DNA of 64,000 nucleotides, from NCBI RefSeq assembly GCF_002019645.1, contig NZ_KV917374.1, forward strand, positions 1,376,696 through 1,440,695, written 5' to 3'. Source of the DNA: Litchfieldia alkalitelluris. Its GTDB lineage: Bacteria > Bacillota > Bacilli > Bacillales > Bacillaceae_L. This document shows, piece by piece, positions 28,758-37,601 of this stretch. Position numbers and translations under genes: made by a program. The notes beneath the pieces were generated by a model that was given only the letters and a program-made list of their open reading frames with translations, made no database searches and was not told the origin of the DNA. The stretch's first letter is position 1. Each line of letters starts with the position of its first letter.

Positions 28758-29452
28758 AGAACTGGAAACTATTTATATTTTTGAGTTATTTATAAGAATA
28801 GAGCTGATTATATATTTCTTAATAGAGTGTTAGATAATATATACTTACTTGAAAACTCCCCCTTTATAAAATATTCGGAATCAAAGTTTGATTGTCTCTT
28901 AGGATTAAAAAACAGATAGGCTTGAATTAATGGAAAGAATAGTGGAGTTACTATTACGAATCATTCTATTTGCTATGAAGAAAAAATAGTAACCATTCCG
29001 ATTTATAAAATTATATTAAACGAAATCATTTCGATTTACAAGTCTAAAGTTAAAAGAACTTTTATAACCCAACCTATATAACGAGGAAATATTGTTATAC
29101 TTGCTAAAGAAAAAAGAGGAAGATCTACATAAATGGTTTGAAGGGTTATAATTTGGAGGAAAGTGTTACACATAGTTTTAACCAAGTTCAAAATCATTCA
29201 GGCTAACGCCTAACACGCCTGTACACGGAATGGTCATAGCCCCATAAACTGGTCAACTGTCGTTGAAAATAATAAATTTATATAAAGGAAAATTAAATAA
29301 AAAAGTGCCTGAAACCATTTGATGTTTCAGACACTTTTTTATTTTTTACTATGTTAGTCTTCGGAAATGGTACTATCCAACCCAATTTTAATAAAAGAAT
29401 TATTTGCACCGTGGAGCCTAGAGAAGCGAATAGAAACTCCACTACCAAATTC
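28758..29452. other. Gene-poor stretch upstream of the zinc lipoprotein gene
   Basis: About 690 bases with no gene I can support. It contains a palindrome CGAAATCATTTCG near 29034 and an unstarted frame near 29085-29150 ending LLKKKEEDLHKWFEGL that may be a gene remnant. A strong two-way terminator is at 29299-29340, described separately. Codon-like signals are otherwise absent. Confidence 0.5.
29299..29340. terminator. Bidirectional terminator
   Basis: AAAAAGTG(C)CTGAAA pairs with TTTCAG(A)CACTTTTTT, with A-run before and T-run after. It lies 110 bases beyond the stop of the minus-strand bicarbonate permease gene and probably terminates it. Confidence 0.82.
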
Positions 29453-30430
29453 TTATAAAACAGTACTTAACCAATAAAACAGTGGAATACCAATAATAAG
29501 GTTAAATGGTAATGTTAATCCAAGAGAAGACCCAAGATAAAGTCCTGAATTCGCCTCTGGAATAGCTTGGCCAATTGCTGCGGGTGCTGCAATATAAGAA
29601 GAACTTGCCGCTAGTATTCCTAACATAAATGCCCCTCCATTGGACATCCCAATTAGTGACGCTAGTGTCACCCCTACCGTTCCTCCAATTAGAGGTAAGA
29701 TAAACGCAAAAATAAAAGATGACGGTTTAAATCCCTTTAATTCTCTGATTTGTTGAGTGGCAATCATTCCAAGATGAAGAAGGAAGATACATAATATCCC
29801 ATAAAATAAATCCCCGAACAATGGTTTGATTTTTAACAGTCCATCATCAGAAGCCACTAGCCCAATGAAGATTCCACCCACAAGAAGGAAAATACTTTTT
29901 CCAAAGAATGCTTCCTTAAATGCATGCCCGAGGCCTGAATTTGCATCAGCTTCTTTATTTTTATTGAAAAGTTTATAAAGGATTATTGCTCCAATGATTG
30001 CAGGACCTTCCATGATAACTAAGATTGCCGAAATATAACTCTCATAAGGTACTTCAACCTTATCTAGAAATCCTAACGCAGCCACAAAGGTAACAGCACT
30101 AACAGATCCGTAATGTGCTGCAACAGCTAGTGAGTTTGTCAGGTCAAAGCGGAATACGTTCTTTAGTAAAAGGTAAGTAACGAAAAGCATAAATATGCTT
30201 AGAAATAAAGCCAGACCTATGGCAGGAAGCATCGATAAAAAAGAAACATGCTTTAATTCTATGCCACCTTTGATTCCAATTGTAAAAAGGATAATCATTG
30301 TGTACCCTGAATAAAACGCTTCGGGTACTTTCAAATCTGAGTTAACAATGACCGCGATAATTCCCATTAAAAAGAAAAGGATCATTGGTGATAAAAGGTT
30401 CGTTTGAATAATATCAAGTATTAAATTCAT
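29453..30430 (-). CDS. SbtA-like sodium-dependent bicarbonate permease
   Basis: A 325-residue protein with about ten hydrophobic segments, arranged as two inverted halves. HYGSVSAVTF and AASSSYIAAPAAI match the SbtA/DUF897 family. In cyanobacteria SbtA imports bicarbonate with sodium. In Bacillus the substrate is untested, so bicarbonate is inferred from family. AAGAGGA precedes the ATG at 11 bases. No PII-like SbtB gene is adjacent. It is divergent from the YtkA-like lipoprotein gene. Confidence 0.85.
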   Translation of the reverse strand: MNLILDIIQTNLLSPMILFFLMGIIAVIVNSDLKVPEAFYSGYTMIILFTIGIKGGIELKHVSFLSMLPAIGLALFLSIFMLFVTYLLLKNVFRFDLTNSLAVAAHYGSVSAVTFVAALGFLDKVEVPYESYISAILVIMEGPAIIGAIILYKLFNKNKEADANSGLGHAFKEAFFGKSIFLLVGGIFIGLVASDDGLLKIKPLFGDLFYGILCIFLLHLGMIATQQIRELKGFKPSSFIFAFILPLIGGTVGVTLASLIGMSNGGAFMLGILAASSSYIAAPAAIGQAIPEANSGLYLGSSLGLTLPFNLIIGIPLFYWLSTVL

Positions 30431-30565
30431 AAAATGGAAGTCCTCTTTTTCTCGAATTTTTAGTTAATTATAATGAACAAGTCAATATTAGACAAGACAT
30501 TTGCAGCAATGACTTATTTGATTTTCTGTTTAAAAAGACTATTATTATAGTGAGAGGTGTTAACG

Positions 30566-31345
30566 ATGATGAGAAAATTACTTATACTATTTATTTTATT
30601 ATGCTTATTGTTAGTAGGGTGTAATTCTAACAGTGATAATATTCAAAACGATGTTGTTGAGCTTTTACCATTAAACGTTGTAATTGAAATTGTACCAGAG
30701 GAAATTCTCCCAAATGAGCCGGTTACATTTAATGCATATGTTACACATGGTGATGAAGGAGTAGAAGACGCAAACGAAGTGAAATTTCAAATATGGGAAA
30801 AAGGTAAAGAGGATCAAGATGAGTATATAGATGGAATCCATAAAGGTGAAGGATTGTATTCTATTGAGAAAACATTTGATCATGATGGAATATTTTATGT
30901 CGTTGCCCATGTCACAGCAAGAGATATGCATAATATGCCAAAACAGGAATTCGTTGTCGGAAAAGGTGAAGTAGAAGCTGATACTGAGAATGAAACTAAA
31001 ACAGAAAAAGAAACTGGCCATTCTCATGATGATCACCACCACGGTGACCACTCGGACAAGCAAGTAACATTTAATTTTTCCCCACATGAATCAACTGCTG
31101 GAGAAGAAACTAAACTAACTGTTGTAATTCAGGAAGAAGAGAAACAATTAAGTGAAGCGACTATTTCTTTTGAAGTATGGAAAGGTGAGGCAGATAAGCA
31201 CGAGTACATTAAGGCTGCTGAAGCCGTACCAGGCACATACGTTGCAAACTATACTTTTCCTGAAAAAGGAAGATATGAAATTCGAATACATCTAGAAAAG
31301 GGCGAACTTCATGACCATGAAGAATACAGCGTTGAGGTAAAGTAA
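30566..31345 (+). CDS. ytkA: Two-domain YtkA-like lipoprotein with histidine-rich linker
   Basis: A 259-residue lipoprotein: signal peptide, lipobox LLVGC (Cys19), then two similar beta-sandwich domains of the YtkA/FixH-like type. Domain 1 spans about residues 40-130 and domain 2 about 165-258. They align as VKFQIWEKGKEDQDEYI with ISFEVWKGEADKHEYI, and GLYSIEKTFDHDGIFYVVAHV with GTYVANYTFPEKGRYEIRIHL. The linker is His-rich (SHDDHHHGDH). B. subtilis YtkA has one such domain. The function is unknown. Histidines suggest metal handling outside the membrane. The start at ATG 30566 follows AGAGGTG by 8 bases. Confidence 0.8.
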   Translation: MMRKLLILFILLCLLLVGCNSNSDNIQNDVVELLPLNVVIEIVPEEILPNEPVTFNAYVTHGDEGVEDANEVKFQIWEKGKEDQDEYIDGIHKGEGLYSIEKTFDHDGIFYVVAHVTARDMHNMPKQEFVVGKGEVEADTENETKTEKETGHSHDDHHHGDHSDKQVTFNFSPHESTAGEETKLTVVIQEEEKQLSEATISFEVWKGEADKHEYIKAAEAVPGTYVANYTFPEKGRYEIRIHLEKGELHDHEEYSVEVK

Positions 31346-31379
31346 ACGCTATACCCTATTCTAGATATTCATGTTAATG

Positions 31380-31450
31380 TAAATTCGCAGCATCCCACGA
31401 GTGGATCGCTTGAATTGAACTCCCTAACCTAGGTTATTTTAAGGATAGAT
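31380..31450 (-). repeat. Partial family A repeat
   Basis: ATCCCACGAGTGGATCGC and CCTAACCTAGGTTATTTTAAGG are the diverged left end and flank of a minus-oriented family A element without its core. It is joined directly to the complete copy A4. Confidence 0.6.
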
Positions 31451-31660
31451 ATCTATGCTAATTTAATTCGCACCATGGGGAATCAAAACTAAGTGTGGAA
31501 TGTGCGGAGGGCTACTTGACTCCTGCGGGATTTAGTGGTCTCGGGAGACCCCGCAGGAGCCCACAAGGCGACGAGGAGGCTCCCGGACCACCCCGCGGAA
31601 AGCAAGTGGATCGCAGCGCATGGAACTCCACTACCTATGTTTTTTCATTAGACTGCGCAG
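31441..31660 (-). repeat. Family A GC-rich repeat, copy A4
   Basis: A minus-oriented copy with flank ATTCGCACCATGGGGAAT on one side and a core at about 31490-31635 (ACTTGACTCCTGCGGGAT to CCCGCGGAAAGCAAGTGGAT). It lies between the convergent ytkA-like and yidD genes. The region 31346-31701 holds no gene. Confidence 0.9.
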
Positions 31661-31689
31661 TAACAACAAAAATCATAATTGCTAATTAA

Positions 31690-31722
31690 AGGTAGAACCA
31701 GTTAGGTTCTACTCTTTTTATT
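31690..31722. terminator. Hairpin at the yidD 3' end
   Basis: GTAGAACC at 31692-31699 pairs with GGTTCTAC at 31704-31711, with CTCTTTTTATTT after it on the plus strand. It overlaps the last codons of yidD and may serve transcripts from both sides. Confidence 0.7.
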
Positions 31723-31938
31723 TCTTTCTGGAACAGGATCAAATCCACCAGGATGAAATGGATGACATCTAAGAATTCTCCTGATAGTAAGCCAACTTCC
31801 CTTCAAGGCTCCAAATCTTTTAATTGATTCCACACCATAGTGAGAACAGGTAGGATAAAAGCGGCAAGTAGGCGGTGTGATCGGAGATATGAATTTTTGA
31901 TAAAAACGGATGAAACTAATAAAGAGCTTTGTTATCAT
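31702..31938 (-). CDS. yidD: Membrane protein insertion efficiency factor YidD
   Basis: A 78-residue protein with an N-terminal amphipathic helix and the family signature [24 protein letters not shown], positions 10-33. Conserved Cys residues and GGFDPVPE follow near the end. YidD acts at the inner face of the membrane with the Sec/YidC insertion path. B. subtilis calls it YtjA. ATG 31938 has GAGGATG about 10 bases upstream, and an ATG further upstream at 31968 has none. As in B. subtilis, it lies beside luxS. Confidence 0.92.
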   Translation of the reverse strand: MITKLFISFIRFYQKFISPITPPTCRFYPTCSHYGVESIKRFGALKGSWLTIRRILRCHPFHPGGFDPVPERNKKSRT

Positions 31939-32100
31939 AAGAGCACATCCTCTACATAATTCGACCATTATATTTTATACTACTACTATACTTTAGAAAA
32001 AAAGAGATTTAAAGCTACACGTTCTATAGATTAAAAAAGATGAAAAATCAGTAAAGACACGTTATGATAAGTAAGACTATTAAGATAAGGAGTGGAAATA

Positions 32101-32574
32101 ATGCCATCAGTAGAAAGTTTTGACTTAGATCATAATGCGGTAAAAGCCCCGTTTGTTAGACACTGTGGAGTACACAAGGTTGGTAGTGACGGTGTTGTAA
32201 ATAAATTTGATATTCGTTTTTGTCAGCCTAATAAACAAGCAATGAAACCAGATGCAATTCACACGCTTGAGCACTTATTAGCCTTCAATATTCGTGCACA
32301 TGCAGAGAAATATGATCACTTTGATATTATTGATATTTCTCCAATGGGCTGCCAAACAGGTTTTTACCTTGTAGTGAGCGGTGAACCAACAGTAAGTGAA
32401 ATTATTGATCTTCTTGAGGATACATTAAAAGATGCAATCGAAATCACTGACATTCCTGCTGCAAATGAAAAACAATGTGGACAAGCCAAGCTTCATGACC
32501 TTGAAGGTGCAAAACGCCTAATGAAATTCTGGCTGGATACCACCAAGGAAGACCTTCATAAAGTATTCGGATGA
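32101..32574 (+). CDS. luxS: S-ribosylhomocysteine lyase (autoinducer-2 synthase)
   Basis: LuxS cleaves S-ribosylhomocysteine to homocysteine and DPD, precursor of autoinducer-2, and so recycles the product of SAM-dependent methylation. It has 157 residues, the exact usual size. The metal site is [12 protein letters not shown] (His54, His58) with Cys in [14 protein letters not shown], and the second catalytic Cys is in [13 protein letters not shown] 32101 follows AAGGAG at about 9 bases. A single gene with its own terminator. Confidence 0.97.
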   Translation: MPSVESFDLDHNAVKAPFVRHCGVHKVGSDGVVNKFDIRFCQPNKQAMKPDAIHTLEHLLAFNIRAHAEKYDHFDIIDISPMGCQTGFYLVVSGEPTVSEIIDLLEDTLKDAIEITDIPAANEKQCGQAKLHDLEGAKRLMKFWLDTTKEDLHKVFG

Positions 32575-32581
32575 TTTTAAC

Positions 32582-32625
32582 AGCAGGAGAGGTGGAGTAG
32601 ATTCCATCCTTCTGCTTTTTTTTTC
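32582..32625 (+). terminator. Terminator of luxS
   Basis: AGCAG(G)AG... pairs with ...CCTTCTGCT, followed by nine T residues, 8 bases after the stop. Confidence 0.85.
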
Positions 32626-32671
32626 AAGAAGTACCAAATTAAATATTCCGGTTATTGACAAGAAACACATG

Positions 32672-32888
32672 CAAACTAGTATTTGGACATGGAGAATGAA
32701 AATGTATGCCTACTATGTGTGGAATGAGCGGAGAGCCACTTGACTCCTGCGGGATCTAGCGGTCTCGTGAGACCCCGCAGGATCCAAAAGCGATGAGGAG
32801 GCTCACGGACCGTCCCGCGGTATCCCGCGAGTGGATCGCAGGTCATGGAACTCCGCTAACTAAGTTATTTTAGGGAGAGACTTTCATA
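32672..32888 (-). repeat. Family A GC-rich repeat, copy A5
   Basis: A minus-oriented copy. The flank GGACATGGAGAATG leads into a core (about 32716-32850) with CCACTTGACTCCTGCGGGAT and TCCCGCGGTATCCCGCGAG. It closes with AACTAAGTTATTTTAGGGAG. It lies between the convergent luxS and amidase genes. Confidence 0.9.
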
Positions 32889-32948
32889 ATTCAAACCGCG
32901 AGAGTAAACTAAAAGAGCTACCAGAATGTCCAGTAGCTCAAAAATGAA

Positions 32949-34436
32949 TCATTCGTTTTTATCATTAAGTGTAGGTGGTACACGATGTTTAGTACCTTGC
33001 TCAAATGCATAAGCAAGCTTAAGTAGTGTAGGCTCACTATAACCTGTACCTGTGAAAGTTATACCAACGGGTTCTCCTTCAGGTGAATATCCAGCCGGAA
33101 CAGTAATCGATGGGTAGCCAGCTTTTGCTGGAATACCTGCCCCGAAATTATTTGGGAAAATAATTGCATCAAGCTTATGTTCTTCTAAGGTAAAGTCTAT
33201 CCCTTGTTCTGTTGATAAATAGATATCCTGTTCAAGAGACTTTAGATAACTTGGTTCAACCAACGTCCCACTCGTTTCCTCTGCTTCAGTTAGTAGCTTT
33301 TGACCATATTTTAAGGTTTTATCTTCATGTTGAAGATTAAATTCTATTACATCTTTTAACGAGCGAATTGGAACAGTAGGGTCAAGTGTATTAAGATACG
33401 CATTTAAATCTGTTTTAAATTCATAAGTTAACACGTCGTAAGTCCAGTCTGCCTTTGTTGAAGGAATGACAACATCTTCAACAACGATAGCCCCAAGTTC
33501 CTTTAGTTTGTCAATCGCAGTATCCATCACTACTTTTTTCTCTTCAGATAAATATTCAAAATAAACATCTCTTGCTATACCTACTCTTGCTCCTTTTAGA
33601 CCATTTGAATCAAGGAATTGAGTGAAATCAATTGCCGAAAGATCCCCACTTGAAAGAGTAATAGGATCAGTATCATCCTGTGAAGCTAATACATTTAATA
33701 ACAACGCTGCATCCTTAACTGTTCTAGCCATCGGTCCAGCAGTATCTTGACTGTGCGCAATCGGAATTATGCCAGTTCTACTGACTAACCCAACAGTTGG
33801 TTTGATTCCAACAAGTGAGTTTTGACTTGCAGGGCTTAAAATGGAGCCAGAAGTTTCTGTACCAACTGCAACAGTTGCAAGGTTAGCAGCTATAGAAGCT
33901 CCAGAACCTGCACTTGAGCCACCGACGTCGAATTTACCTGGACCATATGGATTCAATACTTGTCCACCTCTAGAGCTATAACCACTTGGCATTCCAATCG
34001 TCATGAAATTGGCCCATTCAGTCATATTGGTTTTCCCTATAATAACTGCACCGGCATCACGAAGTAATTCTGCGACGTGAGAGTCTTTTTGAGCGACTGA
34101 ATTTGCAAGAGCAAGCGATCCTGCCGAAGTGTGCATTTTATCGTGAGTATCGATATTATCTTTTATTAACACTGGGATTCCGTGAAGTGGTCCACGAGTA
34201 CCTTTTTCTTTCCTCTCCTTATCAAGTGCTTTGGCGATATGAATTGCTTCAGGATTCACTTCTAAAATAGAATTAATTGAATCACCAGATTTATCAAAAC
34301 GTCTGATACGGTCTAAATACATTAAAACAAGGTCTTTTGAAGAAACAAAACCTGATTCAAGTTTTTCCTGAATATCATCAATTGTTGCTTCTACTAACCA
34401 ATTATTAGATAACTCTTCTAATCTTTTATTTTCCAT
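32949..34436 (-). CDS. Amidase signature family enzyme
   Basis: A 495-residue amidase with the Ser-cisSer-Lys triad. The Lys is in PVLIKDNID (about residue 92), and the Ser residues are in [20 protein letters not shown] and [14 protein letters not shown]. No signal peptide is evident. The family hydrolyses amides of varied kinds. GatA is excluded by the lack of gatB/gatC neighbours and by its sequence. The substrate is unknown. ATG 34436 follows AAAGGGAG by 12 bases and overlaps the end of the YtzI-like gene by 11 bases, so the two are co-transcribed. Confidence 0.87.
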   Translation of the reverse strand: MENKRLEELSNNWLVEATIDDIQEKLESGFVSSKDLVLMYLDRIRRFDKSGDSINSILEVNPEAIHIAKALDKERKEKGTRGPLHGIPVLIKDNIDTHDKMHTSAGSLALANSVAQKDSHVAELLRDAGAVIIGKTNMTEWANFMTIGMPSGYSSRGGQVLNPYGPGKFDVGGSSAGSGASIAANLATVAVGTETSGSILSPASQNSLVGIKPTVGLVSRTGIIPIAHSQDTAGPMARTVKDAALLLNVLASQDDTDPITLSSGDLSAIDFTQFLDSNGLKGARVGIARDVYFEYLSEEKKVVMDTAIDKLKELGAIVVEDVVIPSTKADWTYDVLTYEFKTDLNAYLNTLDPTVPIRSLKDVIEFNLQHEDKTLKYGQKLLTEAEETSGTLVEPSYLKSLEQDIYLSTEQGIDFTLEEHKLDAIIFPNNFGAGIPAKAGYPSITVPAGYSPEGEPVGITFTGTGYSEPTLLKLAYAFEQGTKHRVPPTLNDKNE

Positions 34437-34608
34437 GATTATGCTCGTCTCCCTTTGTTTCATTATCTAAATTTTGTTCCTCTAATAGTGGATGATCTTC
34501 AAGTGGATCAATCGTGTGTTTGTACTCGTAAGCCTTAGATGTTGTTAAAAGTGAAAGCAAGAGTATTACAATAACGATAATGATGCAGATCCCAAGAAGT
34601 GTATACAT
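34426..34608 (-). CDS. YtzI-like small membrane protein
   Basis: A 60-residue protein with one N-terminal membrane helix (residues 3-24, Ile/Val/Leu-rich) followed by SKAYEYKHTIDPLEDH and a charged tail. YKHTIDP resembles the YtzI proteins of Bacillus, as far as I remember them. The function is unknown. GGAGGG lies 5 bases before the ATG. It is first in a two-gene unit with the amidase. Confidence 0.7.
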   Translation of the reverse strand: MYTLLGICIIIVIVILLLSLLTTSKAYEYKHTIDPLEDHPLLEEQNLDNETKGDEHNHGK

Positions 34609-34746
34609 GAAATCCCTCCAAGTGAAGTGCTCTAATTTTCTTTTATTTTATCATGATATATTTCCTTTTACACTTTAAAAGACTAAATACGAACAAATTA
34701 TTACAATATAACGAATTTTATCTCAAAAGAGCAGTAGAAATAATAT

Positions 34747-34772
34747 GTTTTGGTATCATAAATAGAGGGTAT
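34747..34772 (+). promoter_or_regulatory. Sigma-B-type promoter of dps
   Basis: GTTTTG at 34747-34752, 14 bases, then GGGTAT at 34767-34772 fits the Bacillus sigma-B pattern (GTTTAA, 12-15 bases, GGGTAT). It stands just before dps. In B. subtilis dps belongs to the sigma-B general stress regulon. Confidence 0.8.
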
Positions 34773-34798
34773 AGTAACAAATAAAGGAGGAGATTTAC

Positions 34799-35239
34799 TT
34801 GTCACAACATTTAACCGAAATAGTAAATAAGCAAATTGCAAACTGGAGTGTGCTTTACATTAAACTACATAATTACCACTGGTTCGTAAAAGGACCGGCA
34901 TTCTTCACACTTCATGATAAATTTGAAGAGTTATATGGTGAAGCTTCTATTCATATCGATGAACTAGCAGAGCGTCTCTTAGCATTAGAAGGAACACCTG
35001 TAGCTACAATGAAAGAAATATTAGAGCTAGCATCAGTTCAAGAAGCTAGAGGAAATGAATCTGCTGACGAAATGGTGCAAGATATCACAAAAGACTTTGA
35101 GCTATTAACAGGTGAATTGAAAGAAGGAATGTCACTAGCTGGTGAAGTAGATGACGAAACAACTGGAGATATGTTATTAGCAATCCATCAAAGCCTTGAA
35201 AAGCATGTTTGGATGTTAAAATCTTTCTTAGGGAAATAA
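34799..35239 (+). CDS. dps: DNA-protecting ferritin-like protein Dps
   Basis: A 146-residue four-helix protein that forms dodecamers, oxidises ferrous iron and shields DNA. The inter-subunit ferroxidase residues are seen in [21 protein letters not shown] and [16 protein letters not shown]. The start is TTG with AAAGGAGGAGA at 8 bases, a strong site. Expression is likely under sigma-B, judging from the promoter upstream. Two terminators follow. Confidence 0.94.
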   Translation: MSQHLTEIVNKQIANWSVLYIKLHNYHWFVKGPAFFTLHDKFEELYGEASIHIDELAERLLALEGTPVATMKEILELASVQEARGNESADEMVQDITKDFELLTGELKEGMSLAGEVDDETTGDMLLAIHQSLEKHVWMLKSFLGK

Positions 35240-35249
35240 GGAAATCAAA

Positions 35250-35284
35250 GCCTGACACAGATTAAATGTGTCAGGCATTTTTTT
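35250..35284 (+). terminator. Terminator of dps
   Basis: GCCTGACACA at 35250-35259 pairs perfectly with TGTGTCAGGC at 35267-35276, followed by ATTTTTTTT. Confidence 0.92.
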
Positions 35285-35344
35285 TACCTAAGATTTTTTA
35301 ATAGTCATAATAGATTGATTTGGATTATAATGAACAAAACATAA

Positions 35345-35373
35345 ACTCGGAGCACTCCGAGTCATTTTTATTT
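35345..35373 (+). terminator. Second terminator-like hairpin after dps
   Basis: ACTCGGA at 35345-35351 pairs with TCCGAGT at 35356-35362, followed by CATTTTTATTTT. No gene lies between it and the first terminator. Confidence 0.75.
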
Positions 35374-35439
35374 TAAGTTCGGTTCCCTTCATAAAGAAGT
35401 GGACTAGCGTAAAAGTTTCATCTTTCGTTTAATAACTCA

Positions 35440-35565
35440 TCTACCTAAGTTTGTCGGGGTAGACACCCAAGCTAATTTAATTCGCACCATGGAGAATGGA
35501 AATGTTTTGTTCACTCAGTGTGGAGGGAGAGCAACTAGACAACAAATGACCTTTCGTTCTCATAG
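35440..35565 (-). repeat. Right-hand flank module of a family B array
   Basis: GGTAGACACCCAAGCTAATT, ATTCGCACCATGGAGAATG and CACTCAGTGTGGAGGGAGAG are the same outer module found beside family A cores, in minus orientation. It leads directly into the family B array. Confidence 0.8.
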
Positions 35566-36083
35566 GCTTTTGGCATGAGAAAGGGAATGAAACAATGCTT
35601 TTCATTCCCTTTGGTAGGCTTTTGGCATGAGAAAGGGAATCAGACAACTCCTTTCATTCCCTTTGTTGGGCTTTTGGCATGAGAAAGGGAATCAGACAAC
35701 TCCTTTCATTCCCTTTGTTGGGCTTTTGGCATGAGAAAGGGAATCAGACAACTCCTTTCATTCCCTTTCATAGGCTTTTGGCATGAGAAAGGGAATCAAA
35801 CAAGCTTTTCATTCCCTTTGGTAGGCTTTTGGCATGAGAAAGGGAATCAAACAACTCCTTTCATTCCCTGTCATAGGCTTTTGGCATGAGAAAGGGAATC
35901 AAACAATGCTTTTCATTCCCTTTGTTGGGCTTTTGGCATGAGAAAGGGAATCAGACAACTCCTTTCATTCCCTTTGTTGGGCTTTTGGCATGAGAAAGGG
36001 AATCAAACAATGCTTTTCATTCCCTTTGTTGGGCTTTGGCATGAGAAAGGGAATCAAACAATGCTTTTCATTCCCTTTGTTGG
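35566..36083 (+). repeat. Family B palindromic repeat array, ten units
   Basis: Ten tandem units of 51-52 bases, each GCTTTTGGCATGAGAAAGGG, AATC, a variable loop, then CATTCCCTTT and a 5-base tail. Two loop types alternate: AAACAATGCTTTT and AGACAACTCCTTT. Tails are GTTGG, GGTAG or CATAG. AAAGGGAAT and ATTCCCTTT form a hairpin in every unit (one unit has CCCTGT). No unique spacers are present, so it is not CRISPR. The frames that cross it are by-products of the period. Confidence 0.93.
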
Positions 36084-36165
36084 GCTTTGTGCATTTATTA
36101 AGGGAATTGGAACTCTACAACCTATGTATTTTCAGGATAGACACAACCATAGTAGCAATCACTTG
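36084..36165 (-). repeat. Left-hand flank module closing the family B array
   Basis: A partial eleventh unit passes into GGAACTCTACAACCTATG and TATTTTCAGGATAGACAC, the complement of the GTCTACCCTGAAAATACC module that opens family A elements. The rest up to the threonine aldolase start holds nothing I recognise. Confidence 0.75.
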
Positions 36166-36290
36166 AAACATAAATAAAAAGAGTTCTGAGTTCAAACGCC
36201 AACTTGAATAGGTTGTAGCAATGCTACTAGAGCCAATTATTCAGAATTCATTACCTTCCAGAATAAGAAGAGATAGGAGAGAGAAGAATC

Positions 36291-37307
36291 ATGATTGATT
36301 TCAGAAGTGATACCGTGACAAAACCCACAGCCGAGATGAGAAAAGCCGCATTCGAAGCCACTGTTGGAGATGATGTTTATAATGAAGACCCAACTGTCCT
36401 CGAACTTGAACAAGTTGCTGCGAAAATGCTTGGAAAAGAAGCAGCGTTATTTGTGACAAGCGGAACTCAAGGAAACCAAATTGCTGTTCTAACCCATTGT
36501 GTGGCAGGAAATGAAGTGCTACTTGAGGCTGAATCTCATATCTTTTATTATGAAGGTGGAGCAATTTCTGCTTTCGCGGGTGTCCAACCAAGGACAATTA
36601 TAGGACAAAAAGGGGTAATGGATCCAGGAGAAGTCGAAGCCGCCATACGGGGTGAGGATATCCATGTTCCAGAAACAGGTCTAATTTGTATTGAAAACAC
36701 ACATAATCGAGCGGGTGGAGCGATTGTTCCCCTTGAAAATATGAAACAAATTTTCGAAGTTGCAAATAACCATCAGGTACCTGTTCATTTAGATGGTGCT
36801 CGCCTGTTTAATGCTGGAGTCGCACTTAACCGACCGTTACAAGAGTTTTCTCAGTATACAACCACTGTTCAAGTATGTTTATCAAAAGGACTTGGAGCAC
36901 CTGTGGGCTCGATTATTGCAGGCGATAAAGAGTTTATTAAGAAAGCTAGAAAATGGAGAAAGCGTTTAGGTGGAGGCCTAAGGCAGGTAGGTATGATTGC
37001 CGCACCTGGACTCATTGCCTTAACAAGTATGGTGGAGCGATTGGCGGATGACCATGAGAATGCAAAAAGACTAGCAAGCGGGCTTCAGTCGATAAAAGGG
37101 CTAGAGGTGGTTAATTCTGTTGATACAAACATTGTCTTAGTTGACGTCACCAAAAAAGGTGTAACTGCCAGTCAATTTATTCAAAAACTATCTGAGTTCG
37201 GAATATTGGCAGTCCCGTTTGGTCCTACTTTAGTGAGATTTACAACGCATTATGATGTATCAACATTACAGATAGATGAGGCTCTGAAAGCTATCAAGAG
37301 TCTATAA
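36291..37307 (+). CDS. ltaE: Low-specificity L-threonine aldolase
   Basis: A PLP enzyme of fold type I that cleaves L-threonine or allo-threonine to glycine and acetaldehyde. It has 338 residues. MIDFRSDTVTKPTAEMRKA is the family's start, VTSGTQGNQIA binds the cofactor phosphate, HLDGARLFNAGVAL holds the Asp, and the Schiff-base Lys is in VCLSKGLGAPVGS (about residue 200). AGGAGAG precedes the ATG. A single gene, whose 3' side is a terminator hairpin. Confidence 0.92.
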   Translation: MIDFRSDTVTKPTAEMRKAAFEATVGDDVYNEDPTVLELEQVAAKMLGKEAALFVTSGTQGNQIAVLTHCVAGNEVLLEAESHIFYYEGGAISAFAGVQPRTIIGQKGVMDPGEVEAAIRGEDIHVPETGLICIENTHNRAGGAIVPLENMKQIFEVANNHQVPVHLDGARLFNAGVALNRPLQEFSQYTTTVQVCLSKGLGAPVGSIIAGDKEFIKKARKWRKRLGGGLRQVGMIAAPGLIALTSMVERLADDHENAKRLASGLQSIKGLEVVNSVDTNIVLVDVTKKGVTASQFIQKLSEFGILAVPFGPTLVRFTTHYDVSTLQIDEALKAIKSL

Positions 37308-37312
37308 AAATA

Positions 37313-37342
37313 AGGAGGATGACAACGTCATTCTCCTGTTTT
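37313..37342 (+). terminator. Terminator of the threonine aldolase gene
   Basis: AGGAG(G)ATGA pairs with TCAT(T)CTCCT, then GTTTT. It reaches the 3' end of the convergent gene at 37341. Confidence 0.65.
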
Positions 37343-37601
37343 AATGAAGATTTTTAAGTTGGTCGATCGTTAACATTTTTGATTGTCCAACACCCTCACG
37401 AGCCATTTTTCCTTTAAGATTCTCAATCATATAAAAGCCAACTAGATTGTATAATTCTTGGTCAGATAAATCTTTGATTAGCTGAATCATATCCTCTCGA
37501 TCAAGCTGCTCTAGTACTGAAAAGGCTAGAATGTCCGCGTCTTCCTCGTCGCCTGTTAGTTTATGTCGATACATTTCATATAACTCATCAATAAGTTTCA
37601 T
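37341..37601 (-). CDS. Small conserved protein, DUF6154-like
   Basis: An 86-residue acidic helical protein: MKLIDELYEMYRHKLTGDEE, then LAFSVLEQLDREDMIQLIKD. No signal peptide or membrane segment. It resembles a short Bacillaceae family that I recall as DUF6154, of unknown function. ATG 37601 follows AAAGGTG by 8 bases, and an upstream in-frame start at 37619 overlaps that site. Confidence 0.75.
   Translation of the reverse strand: MKLIDELYEMYRHKLTGDEEDADILAFSVLEQLDREDMIQLIKDLSDQELYNLVGFYMIENLKGKMAREGVGQSKMLTIDQLKNLH

Noticed and set aside
28933-28992. 19-residue peptide MERIVELLLRIILFAMKKK
   Set aside because: It looks like a small membrane peptide, but it has no ribosome binding site and no supporting context such as an antisense RNA promoter.
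29085-29150. Possible peptide ending LLKKKEEDLHKWFEGL
   Set aside because: No start codon or binding site, and an upstream stop limits it to about 26 residues. It could be a gene remnant, but I cannot name a parent.
35566-36083. CRISPR array
   Set aside because: The units repeat over their full length with only two loop variants. There are no unique spacers and no cas genes.
35938-36177. 79-residue plus-strand open frame with a repeated peptide (MRKGIRQLLSFPL...)
   Set aside because: It is a translation of the 52-bp repeat array and has no ribosome binding site.
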